A DNA stretch of 64,000 nt. Origin: Ochotona curzoniae. Its lineage: Eukaryota; Chordata; Mammalia; Lagomorpha; Ochotonidae. Every line of letters starts with the position of its first letter. The first letter of the stretch is position 1. Location of the stretch: contig NW_024466599.1 in the NCBI RefSeq assembly GCF_017591425.1, forward strand, positions 27,566,001-27,630,000, given 5' to 3'. Under the pieces are notes generated by a model. That model was not told the origin of the DNA and made no database searches. It saw only the letters and a program-made list of their open reading frames with translations. Positions 10,668 through 24,959 of the stretch are shown here, one piece after another. The position numbers and the translations under genes were made by a program.

Positions 10668-12065
10668 GGTCTGACCAGGCTAGGCAGGACTACAACCCCC
10701 ATTGGCCCGCACGTGTGCTTCATTAGGGGAAGAGCCATGCTGGGCTAACCGACTATATCCACTGGTACAGGCTTGAGCCAGAGTTAAGCACAGGCTGGCT
10801 GGGCTTTGCTACAGCATCAGATGGCATGTGCTGGGACTGGGGGAAAGCCCTGTCAGGCTAGACAGCAATACCACCTGGAAAGTGTAAGACCTGGGACTGG
10901 GAGCAGACCCAGCAGGGAAACTATGGGCACTCCTATTTTGGGCTGCAGCTCACACTGGTGAGCATGGGAACCTGGGCCGGGGGCGGGCCTGATCGGACAG
11001 GCAATGGCACCCGCCAGCATGAGTGTGGGCTGGACAGTGGAGTTCACCAGGCTGAGCTAGGCTCCAAAGTCCACTGCATGTACAAGAGCTGAATAGGATA
11101 CAGGACATACCAGACCAGTCTGCTGCACATACTGGCAAGCACAGGAACCAGGGTTGGGGACAGGCCTGGGGGGGTTAATGGGGTTCGCTCCAATTACGTT
11201 GCAGTTCCCACTGGTGTGCACGAAAGCCAAAGTGTGTGATGGACAGGGATGGGTTGAACCACAGCATCCACTGGTTTGCATATAAGATGGAGCTGGGGAC
11301 AGAATTGACTGGACGACTGTAAATATCAGTGTATGTGTAGCCTGACATAGGTGACAGTCTGAGCCAAACAACACACTGGCTGACGCACACAGGAGTCAGA
11401 TCCGGGGTCACCTCTGGTGAGGTTCCTTTGGGGAATTCCCCAACTGGATGGCTGCATGCAAAATTCCAACCATGGGGAAAACTACAGGCTCTGTGGTCTG
11501 ACCAAGAAGTGCATGCGTCAGAACTGGGCCTCCTCAGTTGCTGAAGCCTGCGCAGTAGACAGCATGCCAGAAGTACATGGGGGACCTGACAGATCACTGG
11601 GGCCTGCAGAGGACATCGAGTACCACGGGTGGCAGAACAAACTAGACAACTCTCCCGGCCAAGCTTTGACATCAAGTACCTGGGCAAGTGGAGACTCTAG
11701 GGTAGACTATGTCAGCCAGCGGGCCTTGGAAGGGTTTCCTCAATCTTGAAGCAACAAAATCAACAACATCTCAGAACTACTGAAACCACTTCAGCAGTGC
11801 CCCTAGAACATGCTCCACATGGGGGACCCTGGGAAGACATCAGGTGGCTCTGCCGCACCCCGAGGCCTTAAGTGGTTGGGCTGCTGGGAGTGGCCCTCTC
11901 CCTTCTCCCTGCTACCACCCATCCCCAGATATAGGAGGAAAAAAAAATTCGGAAGCAACTGATTCACTCCCTTCCTCCATGCCTTGGCCTTCCCCACCCT
12001 AACCAGTGGTCCACATAGGTATACATCCTTCTTAACTATGTAAACAGCATCAAAATTAAAATAAA
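10668..12065 (+). mobile_element. Composite VNTR retroelement, copy B (5'-truncated)
   Basis: It begins within the VNTR body (GGTCTGACCAGGCTAGGC). It carries the same 3' part as copy A ('CTGACCAAGAAGTGCATGCG', 'CTACCACCCATCCCCAGATA') and ends AACTATGTAAACAGCATC plus an A-rich tail. Starting inside the body while keeping the 3' end is the pattern left by target-primed reverse transcription. It lies antisense to SOS1. Confidence 0.68.
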
Positions 12066-12069
12066 TTTA

Positions 12070-12715
12070 TTATCTAAAAAATGGAGGTCTGAGACATTTG
12101 AAAAGCTTTTTGAAAGACATCATAAGCACCTTCCAGGTCTATGTGTCTGTAATTACCAGGACAGTTCCAAGGAGGATGCATCCCACATTTGCCATGGTTG
12201 GTTGTCACAGTTCTCACTTTCATCCCAGAATACGGATGGCTTCTCAGCTCCTTGCCAATGAGCCCCCCTCCCGGCAGCAGTCTCTCACTGGTCCCCATCA
12301 CCAAGTCAGCATCCTGGGAGCACTGCTCCTCTCTCAGCTCTTGCTAAATTGCTCTTCAAATTCTCTCTAAATCAAATCCATCCGCTTTTCTCCATAGCTG
12401 CCCAGTCAAGGTTAGTATCATCTCTTCTGTGCTGTAAGAAGCTCCTTACTGATCTTCCTGCTCACAATTCAGTTCCTGCTAATCCATGGCCTTTCTAGTT
12501 GTCAGTATTCTGCCTAACATTCCCCAGTGTTCTGCGAGAAAATGGAAAATGTGATCATTAGGTCCACAAGACCTTACCCCACCTGCCACAGTCCAGATAA
12601 CTGGCATTCTGAAAATTCTGGGTTCCTCTTGCCTCTGAGTCACCACAACCCTTGGAACTCATTCTTCCTAATTCTGACCAAGGTAATCCTAATTTACACT
12701 TAAAATGTCAGTTCC
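12070..12715. other. Unassigned intronic sequence
   Basis: Moderately CT-rich on the plus strand. It contains short open frames but no splice-flanked exon, and no repeat family was recognised. Confidence 0.4.
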
Positions 12716-13050
12716 GGGCCCGGCACGGTGGCGCAGTGGTTAAGGTCCTCGCCTTGCATGCCCGGGAACCCATATGGGCGCCAGTTCTAATCCCAGCAGC
12801 CCCGCTTCCCTTCCAGCTCCCTGCCTGTGGCCCGGGAAAGCAGTTGAGGACGGCCCAAAGCTTTGGGACCCTGCACCCGTGTGGGAGACCCAGAAGAGGC
12901 TCCTGGCTTCGGATTGGCATAGCATCGGCCCGTTGCGCTCACTTGGGGAGTGAATCATCGGACGGAAGATCTTCCTCTCTGTCTCTCCTCTCTGTATATC
13001 CGCCTTTCCAATAAAAATAAAATAAAAAAGAAATCTTTAAAAAAAAAAAA
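12716..13050 (+). mobile_element. Young CSINE
   Basis: Full-length GGGCCCGGCACGGTGGCGC head, 'CCGCTTCCCTTCCAGCTCC' body and an A tail ending near 13050. An imperfect flanking pair (TCAGTTCC / TCACTTCC) may be its target-site duplication. Confidence 0.95.
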
Positions 13051-13229
13051 TCACTTCCATCACTCCCAATCAGAAAGAGGAAAGAATAGTCTATTTTCTT
13101 CTCACTACCTTAAGATCATTATTCCTCAGGACAAGTCCCTATGGTTTATGCTCTTCTCATTAATTGGCTTCTGTAAAGTTCTCACTTTGGCAGGTGAGTA
13201 TCTGGCTTAGCAGTTAAAAAGCCAGTTGC

Positions 13230-13572
13230 GGGCCCAGTGTGGTAGCCTAGTGGCTGAAGTCCTCGCGCCTTGCCTGCGCCGGGATCCCATATGGGCGCAC
13301 TGGTTCATGTCCCAGTGGCCCTGCTTCCCATCCAGCTCCCTGCTTGGGAAAACAATGGAGGATGGCCCAAAGCCTTGGGACCCTGCACCCATGTGGAAGA
13401 TCTGAAAGAGGCTCCTGCCTCCTGGCTTCAGATCGGCATAACACCAGCCATTGCGGTCACTTGGGGAGTGAATCATAGGACGGAAGACCTTTCTCTCTGT
13501 CTCTACTCCTCTCTGTATATCTGACTTTGCAATAATAAACAAATAATAAACAAATCTCCAACAACAACAACA
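13230..13572 (+). mobile_element. CSINE with target-site duplication
   Basis: Full length with a tail of CAA repeats. It is flanked by AAAAAGCCAGTTGC (13216-13229) and AAAAAGTCAGTTGC (13573-13586), a 14-bp duplication with one mismatch. Confidence 0.95.
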
Positions 13573-13587
13573 AAAAAGTCAGTTGCC

Positions 13588-13880
13588 CCCTCCCCAACCC
13601 AGTGGTGGCTTATACTAATCTTCAACCTGTAGTGTTAGTATCTCATATGAGTGCCAGTTCAAATCCTGACTGCTCCCCTTCTGATCCAGCTCCTTGCTTA
13701 TGGCCTAAGAAAGCAGGGAAGATGGCTCACATCCTTGGGACTTGGTACCCACATGGGAGACCTGCAAGAAATTTCTGGCTCCTAGCTTCAGATTGGCTGA
13801 GCTCTGGCTGTTGCGGCCATTTGAGGAGTGAACCAGTGGATGGAAGGCATCTCTGTAAATCTGCCTTTTGAGTAAAAGTA
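13588..13880 (+). mobile_element. CSINE, older
   Basis: A degraded head (CCCAGTGGTGGC) is followed by TCATATGAGTGCCAG, CCCACATGGGAGACC and TTTTGAGTAAAAGTATTTAAG. Its tail runs into the polypurine tract. Confidence 0.82.
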
Positions 13881-14003
13881 TTTAAGAAGGAGGAGGAGGA
13901 GAAGCAGAAGAGGAAGAAGAAGAAGAAAAAGTAGGAGGAGGAGAGGAAGAAGAGGAAAGAGGAAGAGGGGGAGGAAGAGAAGAAAGGGGGAAGAAAAGAA
14001 CAA
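13881..14003. repeat. GGA/GAA polypurine tract
   Basis: About 120 bp of almost pure purine on the plus strand, made of AGGAGG, GAAGAA and GAGGAA runs with very few pyrimidines. It probably grew from the A-rich tail of the adjacent CSINE. Tracts with such strand asymmetry can adopt triplex DNA. Confidence 0.95.
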
Positions 14004-14064
14004 GGCCATTTAGCATGTCCCATGTTCCAAGTCAGAGTTTGGTTGGTTTGATGCTCAGTTCTGA

Positions 14065-14280
14065 TTTCCAGATTCTTGCTAATGCCCACCCTGGGGGACA
14101 ACAGTGTTGGGTCGATCATGCAGATTCCTGCCACTTGGGTGGAGTGCTGCATTGCCAGCTGCTGGCTTTCGCTCTGCCCAGCCCAGTCCCAGGAGTTACT
14201 GGGCGTCTTAGCAGTCAACAAGCAGATGGAGGCTCATGCTGCCCCTTCCTCCGCCCCCGAAATACATGTCTTTAAACATT
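14065..14280 (+). mobile_element. Ancient CSINE-like fragment
   Basis: CTTGCTAATGCCCACCCTGG and GCAGTCAACAAGCAGATGG match the older CSINE order, with heavy divergence and a short A-rich end. Confidence 0.5.
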
Positions 14281-14649
14281 AAACACAAACTTTAAAAACA
14301 AAATGGTAAACGTATGTAACGAATCTTTTCAAATGCAGTCTTCTGTGAAGCGCAGTGTGTGAAAGCGCTGAGCTCCTGAGCTTACAGTAAGGGCCTTCAG
14401 GATCCTCCTGAGCTTCCCGCTCCTGTAGCATCTCTGGCATAAAGCCTAGGACACAGGTTACCCGGAGTGCTAGCCCACTAAGCTACACTGCCTCTGAATG
14501 CAGGCGAGCCAGCAGAGTGAACACAGCTGTCTTTGAAGTTCCACAAACCCAGGTGCAACTCCTGATTCTGTTAGTTGTGAGATCTCGAGAGCAGCTTTCC
14601 CTCTGAAGGTTCTCAGGTTTATTTTCATCACTGAGATATCATTATGCTC

Positions 14650-15490
14650 CCATCCCGGTGATTAAACTCTGGTAACACCAAAATAATTGTGAAGGTTTGG
14701 AGCAACTAGAACCCTTACACATGACAACAGACATGCAAAACTGCAAAACGACTTTGGGAGAAGGACCGACAATCCCATTATAAAACTGAACAGACACCTA
14801 CCCTGTATGCCATTTCTCCTGGTATGTGCCCAAGGGAAATGAAGACATACATCTGCAAAAAACTTAAAAATATTCATGGCAGTTTTACTCATGATAGGCC
14901 AAAACTTAAAGCATCCCAGATATCCATCCACTACACAATACACACACATTAATAGAAAAAAGGCCTGAATTCTAAAAATGCAACCTGTAAAGCCACACTA
15001 AAAAGCACACATACATACAGTGTGATTCTATTTATATGATGCTCTAGAACAGACAAGATTAATCCATAGTGGGATGGCAAAATAGCACAACAGTGGTTGC
15101 CTCTGGGAGGTGGGACAGAGCTAGGGTGAGAATGCCCATGGAGGAACTGCAGGAGTTACGGTAATGCGTGTATCTTGATAGACACTTGGATTACATCCAT
15201 TTATCAAAGCTAATTAAACAGTACAATTAACATTTGTGTATTTCATTGTACAAACATTTTACTTTAAAAATTATAAACAAATAATGAGCCCTAGCTAATG
15301 AGACACATGCTGAAGTATTTAGGTAAGAGATACGCTGATGGACTGAAGAACGCACTGAAGGAGGGTTAGGTATAAGATAAAGCAAACATGAGGAATATCA
15401 GTTATAAGTTCTCTATGATGGGTGTTTTCAATTTCAACTTTTCTTGGTACTTCAGATTTTTTACAATAAAATGAAAGCATTAAAAACTTG
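14650..15490 (+). mobile_element. Ancient L1, 3' end of ORF2 and 3' UTR
   Basis: The order TTTCTCCTGGTATGTGCCC, 'GACATACATCTGCAAAAAAC', TTTTACTCATGATAGGCC, 'GTGGTTGCCTCTGGGAGG' and a final ACAATAAAATGAAAGC is typical of old mammalian L1 3' ends. Degenerate. Confidence 0.7.
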
Positions 15491-16248
15491 ATCACTAGAC
15501 CTTTTGTTCACAACTGTAATATGTAATGTATTAGATGGAATGGATGTAACTCGTGTTCAGCGTTACCTGGTGAAGGGGTTCTTCCTGTTATTTCTGGGTC
15601 TCCCTGTCACTTCTAGGCTAGTCTTCCTACACATCACAGCCTCGCGACCTCCCCGTCAGCCATGTCATAACCCACCCCCAGCATGCCAACTTCAGAGCTC
15701 CTCCTCATCTCCTTCTCTCTCTAAACGTCCCTCGGAGCCTAATCCTCCGTTCTCATTCCCTTCCTGCTTCCAACTCATCAAGAGTTGGAGCCCTCACTTA
15801 TTTTCCAGCCCATAAACTCTCTTGATAGATACTTTCTTTCGTCTGAAATATCCCTATATTCTTTTGGTCTCTACTGCAGCCATCTGCAACCAACTTCTCT
15901 GCCCTCTCCCCTGAGTAGAAGAGTAGCACTGCAGGAAAATTTCACCACGGCCAACCAACACTCCTCTGAACTACCGATCCACACAGACTGCAGCTCCATT
16001 CTAAGTCACTGTTGGGCCCCTGCATATTTCACAGCAGTGATTCCAAAACGACATCACTTAGCTGCTTATTCACTCCCCTTCTTTATTCTCTGTAAAGGAT
16101 CGTGCCTTTCATCTCATCATAAAATACAGGAGACCAAACACAAACTCCCTGACCCCCAACAGTCTCTCACTCCTCTCTCACAGGGAAGGAAGTCATCACC
16201 CCTGCTGGAGGCAGTGTAACAGATCATTTAAAAACGGATTCTCAGCAC
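15490..16248. other. Unassigned CT-rich intronic sequence
   Basis: Pyrimidine-rich on the plus strand. The open frames at 15504-15815 and 15785-16219 have no supporting splice sites or recognisable domains. It may be a very old repeat. Confidence 0.4.
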
Positions 16249-16249
16249 A

Positions 16250-16570
16250 GGCATTTAACACAAGGTGAGGTGCCACTTGGGACACATGCATCTCATATAA
16301 AGACGCCTGAGTTCATTCAAGTCCTGGCTCTACTTATTTCCAACTCTGATTTCTTGCTGAACGCACCCTGGGAGATGGCTCAAATACGTGGGTCCCTGTC
16401 ACCCACATGGGAAATAGGGAACGACTTCTGGACTCCTGGCTTTGATCTGGCCGAGCTGTGTTCAGTACGGCCATTTGAGGAGTGAACTGACATAAGAGCT
16501 CTCTCTTTCTGCCTGTTTGTCAGTCTCTCTGAGTCTCTTGTTGTGTGTTTCAAATAAATGAAACCAACTC
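16250..16570 (+). mobile_element. CSINE, old
   Basis: GGTGAGGTGCCACTTGGGAC head, 'CCCTGGGAGATGGCTCAAAT' and 'CACCCACATGGGAAATAGG' modules, TTTCAAATAAATG end. Confidence 0.75.
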
Positions 16571-16589
16571 AATAAAATGTTTCAAAGAC

Positions 16590-17174
16590 TAATTTTAATT
16601 ACTTGAAAAGCACAGTTAACAGAGATCTTCCATTCATTGGTTCTCTCCCCAGATGGTTGCAACAGCCAGGATTGGACCACACCAAGGAGGAACATGGAAC
16701 TCCAGTAGCACAGGTTCCAAGTACTTGGGCCATTTGCCATTGCTTTCCCAGGCACATCAGCAGGGAGCTAGAGCTGAAGTAGAGCAGCAGCAACCTGAAA
16801 GCACCTTTTTTCTAAAGATTTATTTATTTTTATTGGAAGCACAGATATACAGAGGAGAGACAGAAAGACCTCCCATCCACTGGTTCGCTCCCCAAACAGC
16901 CACAACTGCCGGAGCTGCGCTGATCAGAAGCCAGGAGCTTCTCTGAGTCTTAAACTCAGATCTCCCATCCTCCACTGCTCTCCCAGACCACAAGCAGGGC
17001 TGAATGGGAAGTGGAGCTGTTGGAACTCAAACTGGCACCCATATGGGAGCCCAGCGCATGCAAGGTAAGGCTTTTACAACTAGGTTCATCATGCCAGGCC
17101 CTGAATGCACTTTGATATGGAATGTTGGCATTGGAAGCAAAGGCTTAAGCCACTACACCACAATGCAGGGCCCA
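16590..17174 (-). mobile_element. CSINE (host) split by a later CSINE
   Basis: The minus-strand element occupies 16590-16804 and 17101-17174. Its head, ending at 'CACCACAATGCAGGGCCC', is separated from its body by the inserted copy at 16805-17100. Confidence 0.85.
16805..17100 (-). mobile_element. CSINE nested in the preceding one
   Basis: Flanked by CTGAAAGCAC (16795-16804) and CTGAATGCAC (17101-17110), a 10-bp target-site duplication with one mismatch. This sets the order of insertion. Confidence 0.9.
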
Positions 17175-17924
17175 GAAATAAATAATTTTAAACAAAGAAA
17201 AACAAAAATGCAGATTCTAAAACTAAGTTACTTGGGCAAATAATCCTTATAAAACCTCAATTTTCTCCCCTAGAGCACAGAAACAACAGTATCCTATGAT
17301 GATCACATGAGAACACAAGTAACGCCATTTCAGAAAATCGAAGTCCAATTTCATCCTTTGTGTTGAATTTATCTTCTCCTCACCAGTTATCTTCCACCAG
17401 CACCTTCTTACCCAAATGTTTTAACAAGTTTTTGTCACTTCAAACAAACAAAAAACAAAACAAAACAAAAACAGTAAGTTCCTAACCCTGATTCCTCTTC
17501 TTGCCTTAGCAGTACCTCTTTTCCTTTCATTTCCCAGCTCTAAAAAACAAAACAAAAACAAAACAAAACAAAAAAAACGAAAAAAATACTCTGCCCTTGT
17601 GTTTCCTACCTTGCAGCTTTTCCATCTTCTACCCTCACAATAAATCTGCTCTGCTCTGTGGCCAACGCTCCTTCAGTGAAATCCAGCTCTTCCCAGGTAC
17701 AAGCCCGGGCTGCCCAGAGTCTGAGGAGGCTGTCTCTGCCCCCATGACCCCCATGAGCTCCTCTCAGACCCGGGAGCTCGTTCCTTCTGCGGGACTCCTT
17801 CCCTCTCCGTCTCTGCGCTCACTCCCTTGGCTCTCTTCTCCTCCCCCCGCCCAGAGGCCAGGCTGACTCAGTCCTACGCCCATGGGTCTCAGTGTCTGGA
17901 CTCATCTGCTGTGTTTTCAAATCT
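17175..17924. other. Unassigned intronic sequence with A-rich microsatellites
   Basis: It holds two AAAAC-type simple repeats (near 17450-17475 and 17545-17585) and CT-rich sequence. No exon recognised. Confidence 0.5.
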
Positions 17925-18300
17925 TCACTGAGGTATCACTTTCATATACTGTATATACATATCAAAACAATCTGATAAACTGAAACTAAAACTACTGGTA
18001 CAATCAAGATAAGCAAATGAATACCCCCCCAAACCACCACCGATATTCCCAAGTTTGCACTTACCAGAATTCTATATAAATAAAACTATATGGTAAAATT
18101 GTTTATTCAACTCACTTGACAAAAGCCATTTCCAGTCTTTGCCTGGACAGGGCTGCCATGAACATGCATGTATGCTTTGTAGAACTACATGACTTCGTAT
18201 CTATCATGACTTTACTTACATACCTGGAAATTCTGATCTGCTTCAAAGGCTTCGCCTACATTTCCTGTTCTAGCTAAAGGTACTCAAACTACTAAAAATG
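17925..18300 (-). mobile_element. Old L1 3' UTR fragment, antisense
   Basis: TTCACTGAGGTATCACTTTC, 'CATATCAAAACAATCTG' and 'GGGCTGCCATGAACATGC' are landmarks of the reverse complement of old L1 3' ends. Confidence 0.6.
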
Positions 18301-19790
18301 AGATTCTTCATGCAGCCTTAATAATCACCCCTACTAGGCACTATCAATTCTGCTCTTAAATACTTAAAAAAAAAAATCCAGTATCCATCCTAGTTCAAAT
18401 GTCTCTTAATGCAAATGCACGTCAGCTCTTGGCTGGACTGTTAAACTAGTTTTCCAGTTTTTTAACTTTTTCTATACTCCCACGGTCTCATTCTGCTCCA
18501 ATCTATCTTCCATTCAAAACCCAAAGTTAATTTTCCAAAATTCAGATGTCACACTACTCCACTTAAAAAAAAAAAAAAAAACAACAACTCCTCAATGGTA
18601 TCTACCACATCAAGATAACATTTAAGCACATTAGCTTAACATCTTCACAAAACTGTCTAAGGGGCAGACCAATTTCAGACTGGTGGCTAAAGTAACTGCT
18701 GAGACAGCCATGCCGTCTCCTGGCTCCAGCCTGCTGCTATTGCAGACCCTGGGAAGGGAGCAGCGATGCTACCAAGGACTGCATGGGAGATGCGGAGCGG
18801 GTCCTCTGCCCCAACCCCTGGAGCTTTTACAGGCATCTGGGGAGTATCCGATACACGGGTGCTCACCTTCTATTTTTTTAACTGACTCATTTTTAAATTT
18901 TTTAAAGAACTGCCAATAAACCAGTTGTCTCTCCAGACTCACTCCCTGTCATTTTCCGTTTTGCTCTTAGTCTTCTCTGATTATGTCATTAACCTTTTCA
19001 CCCTTAGTGCCAAGGACAATACCTGGTCAGCAGAAGGCAGGATGCATTGGTATTACAGATAACAGATGTGGTGAGATAGTCCGATGAAAAGGTAATACCC
19101 AGGGAAAGCAGCAGCCCAGCCTGGTTAACGCACAAAGAACATGAAAGAGGATGGAAGGCAAGGCAGTCAGAACCGGGATGATGTCAAGTCCTTGGTCTCC
19201 ACCATCTCCACACTGAAAGCCTGCACTTCACGCGGCCGGCGCTCAAACGAAGTCCGATTCTGAATGAGAATGTGACGTGCTTGGAAGTACACCTACCCCT
19301 TCTCAAAACTTAGGACACAGTAAGTCAAGCTAGGACACAGTAAGTCAAAACTTAGGACACAGTAAGTCAAGCTAGGACACAGTAAGTCAAGCTAGGTGCT
19401 CACTGCACTAGAATGGGAAAGTGGGGTCCAAACGGTCGGAGGAGGGATTAGGCAAACAGCTTAACCAAGAATGAACAGGTAGAACACAGGCTCTGCCTGG
19501 GTGTGGGCAGTCATGCAAAGAGACAAGTCAGACATCACTCTGAATGTTTCAAATAAAATGATGACGCCATAAATGAAGGGACACTTCTGAACGGCACAGG
19601 AGGGGGAAGGTGACAGCGGCTTTCTTTTGGATATTCCTTGCCCCGTTTATTCAAACTGAGTGCCTCGATGCAGCGCACACAGGCTGAGTACATGCAGGGG
19701 ACATACACCCACTCTCAGAAGCGTCACTCTAACTTGGTGAGGAGTGACAGACACATAATTAAGAACTTAAAATGCACTGTCAAGAGCTAG
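18301..19790. other. Intronic sequence with one minisatellite, otherwise unassigned
   Basis: An ancient repeat may lie near 18480-18660 (CTCCTCAATGGTATCTACC, reminiscent of a common old mammalian repeat). No coding evidence. Confidence 0.4.
19305..19396. repeat. Minisatellite of 20/22-bp units
   Basis: Four near-identical units of TAGGACACAGTAAGTCAAGC start at 19311, 19331, 19353 and 19373. The second unit ends AAAACT instead of AGC. An AAAACT also precedes the first, so the array probably grew as a 42-bp dimer duplication. Confidence 0.97.
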
Positions 19791-19930
19791 CAGGCATGTG
19801 GCATGGTGGTTAAGATGCTCACATCCGTAACACAGCGACTGCTTCAAGTCTCAGCTCCTCTGCTTCTGACTCCAGCCCCTGAGGATGCTCTCCCTGGGAG
19901 AGCAGCAGGCGATGACTAAAGAACCTGAGT

Positions 19931-20154
19931 TGGGACTGGCATTGTGGCACAGGTGAAACCACTGTCTGCAATGCTGGCATCCCAGACAGAGTACTGGCTG
20001 TCCCACCTCAGACGCAGCTCCCTACTGATGTGCCTGGGAAAGCACAGCAGAAGGGCCAAGTCCTTGGATCCCTGAACCCACATGGGAAACCTTAAGGCTG
20101 AATCAGCAGGTGCAAGAGATTTCTTTCTCCATGGTTTTTGAAATATTTGAAAGC

Positions 20155-20198
<44 letters not shown>

Positions 20199-20204
20199 TG
20201 TGTG
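19931..20204 (+). mobile_element. CSINE nested, ending in (TG)n
   Basis: It starts TTGGGACTGGCATTGTGGC and runs through CCCACATGGGAAACC to a short 3' part. The tail is replaced by the (TG)n run, suggesting that the microsatellite arose at or in the SINE tail. Confidence 0.75.
20157..20204. repeat. (TG)n microsatellite followed by (GA)n
   Basis: About 24 TG dinucleotides with one TT interruption near 20196, followed by a short GA run. Confidence 0.97.
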
Positions 20205-20379
20205 AGAGAGAGAGAAGCTTGAGTCCCTGCCATTGAACTGGGAGACCCAAAAGGAGTTAGAGGTTCCTGGCTTTGACCTGCCTTGCCTTGGCTGATGCAC
20301 ATATTCAGGAAGAACATCGGCGTATGTAAGATCTCTCTGCCCATTTTTGAGGTAGGACAAGGTGCTAAATAAAAATTCA

Positions 20380-20730
20380 TACCCAAGCTGGCCCTGAGGA
20401 ATTGAGGCTGAGTAGTGTTGGGCTAGGGGAAGAATGGCAGTCCAGAGGTCCAAAACAGAGTGCCAAGCTGGACATACATAGAAATAAAATAGTTTAACAA
20501 GAAGTCTTGAGGAAAAGTTCAGCTGTCCAGATACCCACAGGAAATGTGCAAGCAGCAGGTATGAACAAAAACCTGTGTAGATACGAAACATACTTTCAGC
20601 CGTGTCTTAGAATCCTTGCTGGTAGATATCTGAATAAGACTTGGAAGAAACATTTATCAGCCAGACTGTACAGTTCTACCTCCTCCCACCGATTCTGTTC
20701 CAAGGGTAACTTCGTTAGAGTCAAAAGTTC
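20380..20730 (+). repeat. Dispersed repeat X, copy 1
   Basis: It shares, in order, 'CAGGAAATGTxxxAGCAGGxAGGTAxGAA', 'GTGxAGATAxGAAA', 'TCTTAG', 'CTTGGAA' and 'TGGAAGAAAC' with 30460-30840, same orientation. Too diverged to name by eye; LTR-like length and composition, unproven. Confidence 0.55.
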
Positions 20731-20734
20731 CTTT

Positions 20735-21040
20735 GTGTCCATGTGGGCATTTGGCCTAGCTGTTAAGCCAGAGTGTCTGGGTTCAACACCAGGCCAGGCT
20801 TCGGAGTCTAGCTTCTACTAAGCAGGGCCCTGCCAGGCAGTGGTGATTGCTCAAGCTGCTGGGTTCCTGCCGCCCTCCTGGGAAGTCTGGATTGAGTTCC
20901 CAGCTCCCAGCTTCAGTCCTGTCACCATGGGCTGTAGGGGAGTGAACCAACAGAGAGGTGAGAAGTATTCATTCATTCATTCTCTCTCTCCCTCTCTCTG
21001 TTTAGACACATACCAATTTTAAATACATACCTACATACTT
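20735..21040 (+). mobile_element. CSINE, old
   Basis: A tRNA-like head (GGCCTAGCTGTTAAGCCAG, GGTTCAACACC) is followed by a degraded body and a CTCTCTGTTTAGACAC end. Confidence 0.75.
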
Positions 21041-23504
<2,464 letters not shown>

Positions 23505-23542
23505 CTAGAGCTTCCTACTAGCGAACTGAACCTGCGCGCGAC

Positions 23543-23554
23543 TGAGCATGCGCC
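23543..23554. promoter_or_regulatory. NRF1-like motif
   Basis: TGAGCATGCGCC differs at one position from the NRF1 palindrome core (GCGCATGCGC). NRF1 sites are common just upstream of CpG-island start sites. Confidence 0.5.
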
Positions 23555-23775
23555 GCCGGGCTGGGCCGGCCCCCCCCCCCGCCCCACGGGTTTTCCGGCT
23601 GCCGGCGAAGGAGGAGGCACGCGGGAGAAGGGAGGGCGGCCGGCCGGGCTGAGGCTGGGCTCGCGGGGGGCTGCAGGGGAGGACGGGGCTGGGCGGGAGG
23701 CGAGCCGCGCTGAAACGGCCCCCCGGGGTGCCGTCACCCTACGTGGAAGCCCACCCTGGGCTTTGGTTTGGGAAG

Positions 23776-23795
23776 GGGTGTGTGTGTGTGTGTGT
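23776..23795. repeat. (GT)n microsatellite at the island edge
   Basis: About ten GT units at the upstream edge of the CpG island. Confidence 0.95.
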
Positions 23796-24959
23796 ACTTT
23801 GTTCCTGAACATGAAGATAAGGAGACTGCTCAGAGCGTGCAATGTATGGTCAACCGACTGCACAAAGACAGATTTCCCTCCGTCCCAGGTCTGTCAGTTT
23901 GCAGCCGGCCTTTGCACATCAGGCATAGAATGTGTGTTTTAGATCTCGTCTGCTCAAAGCTCCCTCAGACGTGAACTCCACTCAGTGGAAGGTGAGGCCT
24001 CACCTGCAGTTCCCAGGCCACCAATGCCTCCCACCACGGGAGCATCATACCGTCCTTTGTTTTTCCTTAGGTCATAACCCCCTGCCAAGGCTTACAACAG
24101 GTGCTCCTCGAATAGCCCGTGAAATGCTAAGGGTGCAGAACCTTAGACCTGGTGCCTGCTGCCAGGATGGTGACAGCACTGTGTGTCAGACACCTCAGGC
24201 TTATCATGAAACACTGCACTGCCATCTTCCATTCTCTTTTGGGGTTGGGATGGGACAACAAAATGCTGTGTGGTTCTGAGGGAGCGGGCCTGCGCCAGTT
24301 GGCTGCTGGCTCGTCGTCGCTGCAGCAGGGCATTTCAAACTTCCCACAGCCCACACAGCCGTGCCCTGGCCCAGGCGTCCCGGGCTCCCGCCGCGGCCCC
24401 CCAGCCTCTCTCCTCCTTCCACGGTCTTTCTCTCCCTGTCTCAGTCCTAGCTGTTCCCTCGGCTGGTTTGTTGCCCCGCTCCCCATCAGCGCTGGATCAC
24501 GCTGGGATCGTCGGCGCTCCCAAGAGGCAGAGATACACTTTGGAGGAATGAATGAAGACAACCTTCAAGAGGATTCTATAGGGCTGTCCTGGGAAACGGG
24601 CGGTCCTCGGGGATATACAGTCAGCTCCGGCTCCGGAGGAGACCGAGTCCGAGAGCCGTGGACCGCAGTGGGCTGCTCGGGCTCAGAAGCCGGGGCCCCG
24701 AGGCTGCGTGCCGGTAACAGACGTGGCGCTTCCCCCGCCGGGTCACCTCGCAGGAAGGTCGGGACCGGCCCGAGTCCCGCGGGACTGTCGGCCCGTAGTG
24801 GGCAGGCGGCGAGCAAAGAGGGCCGCGCCACTCTCCAAGGCGGCGTGCGCGTGGGTTCCCCACGGACCGGGAAGAGGCCCCGCCGGAGACACCCGCGCGC
24901 AGGCGCACACGTCGCTCGCCGCGCCCCTCCTCCGATGCAGCCAGCCACCCGGCGGAGCG

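Larger units (their letters stand above)
19792..20335 (+). mobile_element. CSINE (host) split by a SINE with a TG tail
   Basis: The older element runs 19792-19930 (GGCATGTGGCATGGTGGTTAAG to AAGAACCTGAG) and resumes at about 20218 (CTTGAGTCCCTGCC to the CTCTCTGCCC end). Confidence 0.75.

Noticed and set aside
11175..11687. 170-codon minus-strand frame in composite copy B
   Set aside because: It reads the tandem-repeat body in reverse, and no equivalent frame is kept in copies A, C or D.
12652..13014. Recurrent 60-120-codon frames such as those with LPACGxGKQ...RTAQS
   Set aside because: The same peptides recur at every CSINE on both strands; they are translations of the SINE body.
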